A program made the position numbers and the translations under genes. From positions 1 to 48,115 of the forward strand of contig JBLNBW010000334.1 in the NCBI GenBank assembly GCA_050260255.1: a stretch of DNA of 48,115 nucleotides, given 5' to 3'. Source of the DNA: JAQGMV01 sp050260255. Its GTDB lineage: Bacteria > Pseudomonadota > Gammaproteobacteria > Burkholderiales > SG8-41. The notes under the pieces were generated by a model. It made no database searches. It was not told the origin of the DNA and was given only the letters and a program-made list of their open reading frames with translations. Every line of letters starts with the position of its first letter. Position 1 is the first letter of the stretch. This document shows positions 42,776 through 48,115 of the stretch, piece by piece.

Positions 42776-42871
42776 TCGGACGCCGTCCGCGCAATCAGTG
42801 ACGCGTTCCACTGGGGCACGCCGACAGGTTCGGCTAGAATCCAGCGGTCGTCACTCTCACCGGACCTTGCG

Positions 42872-43834
42872 TTGGAATCGACTGCCGGCTCGTCGTGGTC
42901 ACTGGGGCGCCGTGTCGAGCGCCTGCTCATTTCGGGTGCAGCGCTCGTCGCGCTCACCCTCGCTGCCTTCTATCTCGCGACCGCCGCGCGCCACTACGAG
43001 GAAGACCGCGTAGGCCAGGGCATGGAAAGCCTCGCGCTGCTCATCGAAGGCGACGACAAGGTACTGCAGCGGTTCTACGAGCTCGAAAGCCAGCGGCAGA
43101 AGCTCGCGCAGAAGAAAAAGGAAGCGCCTGTCGAGAATTTCTATGCGAAAGCGCTCGAAGACAAGATCGCGCGCGCCTCTTCGCTGTCCGGAACCGACCC
43201 GGGATCGCTCCGCGCTCTCGTGAGCGAATCGCAAGCGCCGGCGGATCTCGTGAAGTCGTTGCGCGAGCGGAAAAAACAGCTCGACGAGAAGCCGGCGACG
43301 GTTGCAGGAGTAGTGGTTCCCAGCAGCACGCTCGGAACTCGCCTGCCCGCAGCATTCGTCGCCAACGTGCTTATCATCGTCCTCGCCCCGCTCATCATCC
43401 TGTGGCTTGCGGCACTGCGGGTGACCCGTGCGCGGGAAATCGCCGCGATGCAACTGTCGAGCGACCGCTATCCGCATGCATTGAACGCCGAAGAACTGCC
43501 GCTGCAGTCGCTCGTCATCCGCTATGCCGCCGGCCGGTGGCCGTCTATCGGTTTTGGTTCACAGAGCGCGATGCTTCTCGCTTTCCTGCGCATGGCGTTG
43601 CTTGCGCTGTTCGTCGTGCCGGCGATCGCGGCTTACATCGCCGCGGCCTTGACGCTGGGCATGGGCACGGAAGCGACATGGCTGCGCGCACTGTTCGCGA
43701 TCGTCGTGATCCTCATCATGCTGGCGTATGCGGTGTCGCTCTTCGCCGGCGAAGCGCCACCGCCGGTCGACGTCATGCGACTCGAGGCCGAGCCCGAGAC
43801 GCGCGAAGAGCCGCGCATGCACAACGACGAATGA
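42872..43834 (+). CDS. Four-helix membrane protein of unknown function
   Basis: The 320-residue protein has a membrane segment at 19-39, a long charged region (41-155) with a likely coiled coil (VLQRFYELESQRQKLAQKKK), then membrane segments at about 160-182, 233-261 and 270-292, and an acidic tail. The first loop would be periplasmic if the N-terminus is inside. No domain was recognised. The start is probably TTG 42872, with GGA nearby; the next in-frame ATG (residue 51) would delete the first membrane segment. TAGAAT at about 42835 may be its -10 box. It follows the M48 gene by 96 bases. Confidence 0.72.
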   Translation: MESTAGSSWSLGRRVERLLISGAALVALTLAAFYLATAARHYEEDRVGQGMESLALLIEGDDKVLQRFYELESQRQKLAQKKKEAPVENFYAKALEDKIARASSLSGTDPGSLRALVSESQAPADLVKSLRERKKQLDEKPATVAGVVVPSSTLGTRLPAAFVANVLIIVLAPLIILWLAALRVTRAREIAAMQLSSDRYPHALNAEELPLQSLVIRYAAGRWPSIGFGSQSAMLLAFLRMALLALFVVPAIAAYIAAALTLGMGTEATWLRALFAIVVILIMLAYAVSLFAGEAPPPVDVMRLEAEPETREEPRMHNDE

Positions 43835-43920
43835 TGCGCCAGCCGCGCAAACGCGGCGGCGTCACGAGCGCACCGCTCTAGCGACGCCATCGATATCGGC
43901 TCAGGCTACTATCACCGCGG

Positions 43921-44691
43921 CTAAAACATCATCTGCCCGCCGTTCACGTGTATCGTCTGGCCGGTGATGTAGGAGGCGCCGGGGCCGCACAGGAAGCGCA
44001 CCGTCGCTGCGATCTCCTCCGATTCTCCCCACCGCCCCAGCGGTATGAGGCCATGTGCCTGCGGCCGGGCCGTGCGGTGCGCCGGCCGCGTCGTGTTGAT
44101 GTGACCGGGTGACACACAATTCACCCGTATGCCGTATTCCGCGAGATCGCGCGCCAGGGCGCGCGTCATGCCCACGAGACCGCATTTCGCCGCGGAGCTG
44201 TGCGCTTTAGTCGCCGCGCCATCGAGGGCGCTATCGCCGCCCAGCGTGATGATGCTGCCGCCGCCTGCCGCCCTCATCGAGGACAGGCATGCCTTGATGC
44301 AGTGAAAAGAGCCGTCCAGCGTGAGCGACATGACGCGCCGCCATTCCTCGAAATCCATGTCGACGAAACGAATGTCACGGCGCACCGAGGCGTTCAGCAC
44401 GAGGATGTCGATGCGGCCGAACCGCCGGATCGCCGCGTCGCACATTGCGTGCACGGACGTCGCGTCCGATATGTCGGCGAGATAGCTCTCCGCATCGCCG
44501 CCGGCCTCGCGTATTCCTCGTACCACCGATTCCGCCTCCTCGCGCGATGCCAGCGTATTGACCGCGACTGCCGCACCGGCGTCGGCCAGCGCCACGGATA
44601 TCGCCCGGCCGATGTTGCGGGCGCCGCCCGTTACGAGAGCCACTTTTCCGGCAAGCTCCTTGCCTGCCGTCGATTGCGATGCCGATGCCAT
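43921..44691 (-). CDS. Short-chain dehydrogenase/reductase fold protein lacking the usual catalytic Ser and Tyr
   Basis: The 256-residue protein has the nucleotide motif TGGARNIG (21-28), LNAS (99-102) in place of NNAG, and the C-terminal ITGQTIHVNGGQ of FabG-like enzymes. The active site is altered. Where Y-x3-K is expected the sequence is HSSAAK, so position 165 (four before Lys169) is Ser. The position expected for the catalytic Ser is Gly152, in TLGGDSALDG, though Ser154 is near. It may be a pseudo-reductase, a binding protein or use different chemistry. AGGGGAGGAGCGC gives a strong ribosome binding site. It is divergent from the DNA ligase gene. Confidence 0.85.
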   Translation of the reverse strand: MASASQSTAGKELAGKVALVTGGARNIGRAISVALADAGAAVAVNTLASREEAESVVRGIREAGGDAESYLADISDATSVHAMCDAAIRRFGRIDILVLNASVRRDIRFVDMDFEEWRRVMSLTLDGSFHCIKACLSSMRAAGGGSIITLGGDSALDGAATKAHSSAAKCGLVGMTRALARDLAEYGIRVNCVSPGHINTTRPAHRTARPQAHGLIPLGRWGESEEIAATVRFLCGPGASYITGQTIHVNGGQMMF

Positions 44692-44810
44692 GCGCTCCTC
44701 CCCTGTATCGTCGAACGAGTGACCGATTAGAGCACAGCTGGAACGCCGGCGTTACGGGAACCACCGTCCGCCTCGCCATTCCAACATGAGGACCCGCCAC
44801 TCTTTTCTCC

Positions 44811-46373
44811 ATGCCACTACTCGCTCGCATCGTCGATGTCTCGCGGCGCGTCGGAGAGACCTCCAGCCGTCTCGCAAAAGTACGGGAAATGGCGGGGTAC
44901 CTGCGCACGCTGACGCCCGAAGAAGTACCCATCGCCATCGCTTTCCTCACCGGAGAAACGCGCCAAGGCAAGCTCGGCGTCGCCTACGCGAATCTGCAGG
45001 AGGCTCGCACCGTTCCGCCCGCCACAGAGCCGGGCCTCACGTTGCTCGAAGTCGACGCCGCGTTCGCCGGACTGGCAAGTACTGGCGGCAAGGGCGCTGC
45101 GTCGCGACGCTCCGAGCAGCTGTGCCGTCTCTTTGCGCGAGCGACGGCACAGGAACAGGATTTTCTGGTGCGGTTGATCGTGGGCGAGCTGCGCCAGGGC
45201 GCGTTGAAAGGCATCATGATCGATGCGATCGCCGCGGCGGCCGAGTTGCCAGTCGCCGAGGTGCGCCGCGCAGCGATGTCAGCGGGCGGGATCGGCGATG
45301 TGGCGAAAGCGGCGCTTGCCGACGGCAGTGCGGGGCTCGCGCGGTTCACGATCCGGCTCATGCAGCCCGTGCTGCCGATGCTGTCCCAGTCGGCAGACGA
45401 CACCGATGAAGCGCTGCGGCAGCTCGGCATCGCGGCATTCGAATGGAAGATCGACGGCGCGCGCGTCCAGATTCACAAGTCGAACGATGAAGTGCGCGTC
45501 TACACGCGCAATCTCAACGACGTCACCGCGCGAGTGCCGGAGGTCGTCGACATCGTGCGCGATCTTGCCGCCGCCAGCCTGATACTGGACGGCGAGGTGA
45601 TCGCGCTGCGGGCGGACGGCTCGCCGCGTCCCTTTCAGCTCACCATGCGCCGCTTCGGCCGCAAGCTCGACGTGGAAGCAACGCGCCGCGAGCTGCCGCT
45701 GTCGGTGTTCTTCTTCGATTGTCTGTATCGGAACGACACGCCGCTCATCGATCACCGCGCCGACGAACGGTTCGACGCGCTGAGATCCGCCGTACCGGCC
45801 GGCACGGTGATTCCGCGCATCGTCACGGGCGACGCATCGGAAGCGCGCGCGTTCCTCAACGAAGCGCTGTCCCACGGTCACGAGGGCGTCATGGCGAAAG
45901 CGCTCGCCGCGCCGTACGAGGCAGGCAGGCGAGGCGCGAGCTGGCTCAAGGTGAAGCGCGCCAACACGCTCGATCTCATCGTGCTCGCGGCGGAATGGGG
46001 CCACGGACGGCGCAGCGGCTGGCTGTCCAATCTCCATCTGGGCGCGCGCGATCCCGAGACAGGCGGCTACGTCATGCTCGGCAAGACCTTCAAAGGTCTC
46101 ACGGACGACATGCTGCGCTGGCAGACGCGCGAATTTCTCGAGCGCGAGACGCATCGCGATGGATGGACGGTGTACGTCCGCCCCGAGCTCGTGGTCGAAG
46201 TGGCGTTCAACGAAGTGCAGGAAAGTTCGCAGTACCCCGGCGGACTCGCGCTGCGCTTTGCGCGCGTGAAAGGATATCGCCCCGACAAATCTGCCGTCGA
46301 CGCGGACACGATCGCTGCCGTTCGTGCCATTCACGCCTCGCAGACGAAGCGCGACGACGAGCGCGCCGCCTAG
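44811..46373 (+). CDS. ATP-dependent DNA ligase (archaeal/LigB-like)
   Basis: The 520-residue protein has an N-terminal helical DNA-binding domain (1-200), the adenylation domain with nucleophile Lys213 in FEWKIDGARVQIHK, motif III FFDCLY (301-306), motif IV HEGVMAK (357-363) and motif V WLKVKR (378-383), then an OB-fold with VEVAFNEVQESSQYPGGLAL. This architecture and length resemble archaeal DNA ligase and mycobacterial LigB, not LigD. It would seal nicks using ATP, in addition to the NAD-dependent LigA expected elsewhere. No Ku, primase or nuclease genes are adjacent. The gene may have been acquired, but codon use was not tested. No strong ribosome binding site precedes ATG 44811. Confidence 0.92.
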   Translation: MPLLARIVDVSRRVGETSSRLAKVREMAGYLRTLTPEEVPIAIAFLTGETRQGKLGVAYANLQEARTVPPATEPGLTLLEVDAAFAGLASTGGKGAASRRSEQLCRLFARATAQEQDFLVRLIVGELRQGALKGIMIDAIAAAAELPVAEVRRAAMSAGGIGDVAKAALADGSAGLARFTIRLMQPVLPMLSQSADDTDEALRQLGIAAFEWKIDGARVQIHKSNDEVRVYTRNLNDVTARVPEVVDIVRDLAAASLILDGEVIALRADGSPRPFQLTMRRFGRKLDVEATRRELPLSVFFFDCLYRNDTPLIDHRADERFDALRSAVPAGTVIPRIVTGDASEARAFLNEALSHGHEGVMAKALAAPYEAGRRGASWLKVKRANTLDLIVLAAEWGHGRRSGWLSNLHLGARDPETGGYVMLGKTFKGLTDDMLRWQTREFLERETHRDGWTVYVRPELVVEVAFNEVQESSQYPGGLALRFARVKGYRPDKSAVDADTIAAVRAIHASQTKRDDERAA

Positions 46374-46518
46374 CGCGTCGCACTGGGACAAATCGTACTA
46401 GACAGGAATATTGCTTCTCGGGTGCGTGTTGCCGAAGAGGCAGCGCGCGCGCAGCGCGGACGCGTGCTGCAAGCTTTACAGCGCTTATCAATTCCCGCGC
46501 CTGAACAGGAGCCATGCG

Positions 46519-47136
46519 ATGTCGAAACGCTTATCGTCTCTCGTCTCCACGCTTGCAGCGGCCGTCGGGCTCGCGTGCGCGCCCGGGGCCCACGCCGACC
46601 GCTTGTTCACTGCGACGCTGTCCGGCGCACAGGAAGCGCCGGGGCCCGGATCGCCGACCGCAAGCGGCTTTGCGAGCTTCGTCCTCAACGATGCGCAAAC
46701 GGCGCTGCGATTCAACGCGACCGTATTCGGGATCGACTTCACCGGAACGCAGTCGCCGGCCACCGGGGACAACCTCACCAACGCGCATATCCACGCCCCC
46801 GGGCCGCCTGGCGTAGCTGCATCGGTGGTGTGGGGCTTCATCGGCACGCCCTTCAACGACAACAATCCGAACGACGTGGTCGTCACGCCTTTTTCCAGCG
46901 GCATAGGCGGAACGGTGAGCGGCAAGTGGGATACGCCGGAAGGCAACGGCACCACGCTCACCGCTCAGCTGCCGAACATTCTCGCCGGAAACTCGTACAT
47001 CAACTTTCACACGGTCGACTTCCCGTCCGGCGCAATACGCGGCCAGATACTGCCCGTAGTGCCGGAGCCCGGCACGCTGGCACTGCTCGCCACGGCGCTC
47101 GTGGCCGGCGGCGCCTTGCGCAGACGCGCTCACTAG
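46519..47136 (+). CDS. CHRD-domain protein with PEP-CTERM sorting signal
   Basis: The 205-residue protein has a signal peptide (about 1-26, ending GLACAPGAHA), a CHRD domain (about 28-178) with LFTATLSGAQEAPGPGSP, NAHIHAPGPPG and FHTVDFPSGAIRGQILP, and a C-terminal PEP-CTERM tail: PEP at 182-184, a hydrophobic stretch and terminal RRRAH. PEP-CTERM proteins are exported and processed by exosortase, usually in exopolysaccharide-producing Gram-negatives. The exosortase gene is not in this window. ACAGGAGCC before ATGCGATG supports ATG 46519. The 145-base upstream gap has no clear promoter. A surface or matrix role is inferred. Confidence 0.9.
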   Translation: MSKRLSSLVSTLAAAVGLACAPGAHADRLFTATLSGAQEAPGPGSPTASGFASFVLNDAQTALRFNATVFGIDFTGTQSPATGDNLTNAHIHAPGPPGVAASVVWGFIGTPFNDNNPNDVVVTPFSSGIGGTVSGKWDTPEGNGTTLTAQLPNILAGNSYINFHTVDFPSGAIRGQILPVVPEPGTLALLATALVAGGALRRRAH

Positions 47137-47228
47137 ACGCGGGACGCGGGCGGCGCGCGGTCCGCACTGTCCGCACCAAGGGCATGGCCCTTGCAACCCG
47201 GTGAGGCTCAACACTCGGGAGATCGGCC

Positions 47229-48115
47229 ATGGCCTTGAAATTGAAGCCGCTTCGGGAACAGACGATGGTGATCACCGGCGCGTCGAGCGGCATAGGTCTC
47301 ACGACCGCCCGGCGCGCCGCGCGCGAGGGCGCCCGGCTGGTGCTCGCTTCGCGCAACGGCGAAGCGCTGCAGGAACTCGTCAACGAACTGAACAGCGAAG
47401 GCTGTCCGGCGTTCTATGTCATCGCCGACGTCGCCCATCCTCAGGAAGTCGAAAACATCGCGCGCGCCGCCATCGAGCGCTTCGGCGGATTTGACACGTG
47501 GGTGAACAACGCCGGCGTGTCGATCTACGGCCGCATCGAGGACGTGCCGCTCGAGGATCACCGCCGCCTATTCGACACGAATTTCTGGGGCGTGGTGCAC
47601 GGTTCGCTCACCGCGATCCGCCATCTCAAGCAGCGCGGCGGCGCGCTCATCAATGTGGGCAGCGAAGTCTCGGAAATCGCGATACCGCTCCAGGGAATGT
47701 ATTCCGCGTCGAAGCACGCCGTAAAAGGCTTCACCGATGCGCTGCGCGTGGAGCTCCAGGCGGAAAAAGCGCCGGTGTCGGTCACGCTCATCAAGCCGGC
47801 CGGCATCGATACGATGTTCGTGCCGCACGCGAAGAACTACATGAAGCACGAGCCCAAGCTGCCCGCGCCGGTGTACTCGCCGGACGTGGTTGCGGACGCC
47901 ATTGTCTTCGCCGCACAGCATGCGAAGCGCGATATCTTCGTCGGCGGCGCGGCGCGGCTTGCCGCGTCGCTCGCACACTTCGCGCCCGGCATGACCGATC
48001 GCTATCTGTCGCGATTCATGCTCAAACAGCAGCAGCGCGATGCGCCGGCGCGGCCGCTGAACGACAATGCGCTGCACGAGGCAGGACTCGGCTTGCATCA
48101 GAGCCCGGGCCGGCC
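47229..48115 (+). CDS. Short-chain dehydrogenase/reductase, incomplete at right edge
   Basis: The first 295 codons are present and the frame is still open at the edge. The classical SDR features are intact: TGASSGIG (17-24), NNAG (93-96), Ser145 (VGSEVS) and Y158-x3-K162 (YSASKHAVKGF). GFDTWVNNAGVSIYGRIED and LFDTNFWGVVHGSLTAIRHL place it in a group of SDRs with a long C-terminal extension (here from about 250, SRFMLKQQQRDAPARPLNDN). The reaction is NAD(P)-dependent oxidation or reduction of an unknown alcohol or ketone. GGGAGATCGGCC precedes ATG 47229. In contrast to the SDR at 43921, its catalytic residues are all present. Confidence 0.88.
   Translation, partial: MALKLKPLREQTMVITGASSGIGLTTARRAAREGARLVLASRNGEALQELVNELNSEGCPAFYVIADVAHPQEVENIARAAIERFGGFDTWVNNAGVSIYGRIEDVPLEDHRRLFDTNFWGVVHGSLTAIRHLKQRGGALINVGSEVSEIAIPLQGMYSASKHAVKGFTDALRVELQAEKAPVSVTLIKPAGIDTMFVPHAKNYMKHEPKLPAPVYSPDVVADAIVFAAQHAKRDIFVGGAARLAASLAHFAPGMTDRYLSRFMLKQQQRDAPARPLNDNALHEAGLGLHQSPGR

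Noticed and set aside
43842..43857. Terminator hairpin GCCGCG-CAAA-CGCGGC between convergent genes
   Set aside because: There is no U-tract on either side; such stems are common in GC-rich DNA.
46411..46518. Sigma54 promoter before the PEP-CTERM gene
   Set aside because: A GG/GC pair in TCGGGTGCGTGTTGCC has nine bases between, not the ten required for -24/-12 spacing.
47177..47193. Terminator hairpin CAAGGGC-ATG-GCCCTTG after the PEP-CTERM gene
   Set aside because: The stem is perfect, but it is followed by CAACCCGG with no U-tract, so a terminator call is not supported.

Overview
The window is GC-rich, densely packed bacterial chromosome with 46 protein-coding genes recognised, two of them cut by the window edges. 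No rRNA, tRNA, CRISPR array, transposase or phage gene was seen. Gene content points to a betaproteobacterium, most likely Burkholderiales or a close uncultured relative. The signs are yhdP - small secreted protein - nitrilase - tldD divergent from glnE - ilvE - zinc-finger - waaF; aat overlapping bpt; a soluble RnfB near nth; a DUF1841 protein beside small c-type cytochromes; and Bug/TctC solute-binding proteins. The assignment is by inference, since no marker gene phylogeny could be run.

Layout. 1-5333: start of a leftward ccmA, a flavin-dependent nitronate monooxygenase, a leftward acyl-CoA synthetase/GNAT fusion ending in a 50-bp tandem duplication, and a small heat-shock protein with a good sigma32-type promoter. 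5552-8789: glycosyltransferase and glycogen-debranching-type glucosidase, overlapping. 8891-14904: N-end-rule aminoacyl-transferases aat/bpt, alanine dehydrogenase, RnfB-like ferredoxin, an intergenic hairpin repeat, carbonic anhydrase, a signal-peptide-bearing methyltransferase-fold protein, endonuclease III and DUF1841. 15005-20175: two mini c-type cytochromes divergent from a SulP transporter, then cobalamin adenosyltransferase facing btuF and aroG. 20346-32025: the yhdP-tldD block and the divergent glnE-waaF block, which are envelope, nitrogen and core housekeeping genes.

32015-40676 is the main accessory region. Eight genes all point left: NAD-dependent dehydrogenase, LysR regulator, enolase-superfamily dehydratase, MmgE/PrpD protein, two Bug solute-binding proteins, class III CoA-transferase and an FMN-split-barrel protein. 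Together they look like an uptake and degradation route for an unidentified organic or sugar acid. A palindrome and a -10 box sit between the LysR gene and the dehydratase gene.

40816-48115 is a mixed, stress-flavoured stretch: CsbD protein with a clear terminator, BON-domain protein, M48 lipoprotein protease, an unknown membrane protein, an SDR lacking the usual catalytic Ser and Tyr, a stand-alone ATP-dependent DNA ligase unusual for this kind of organism, a CHRD/PEP-CTERM surface protein, and an SDR that runs off the right edge.

Three loci carry a GTGAGGA-type heptad repeat (near 14.9, 20.3 and 37.55 kb) and one carries a different hairpin repeat (12.0-12.3 kb). These are the only dispersed repeat families noticed. 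No complete new defence or mobile system is visible. The best candidate for something undescribed is the 32.6-40.7 kb catabolic cluster.
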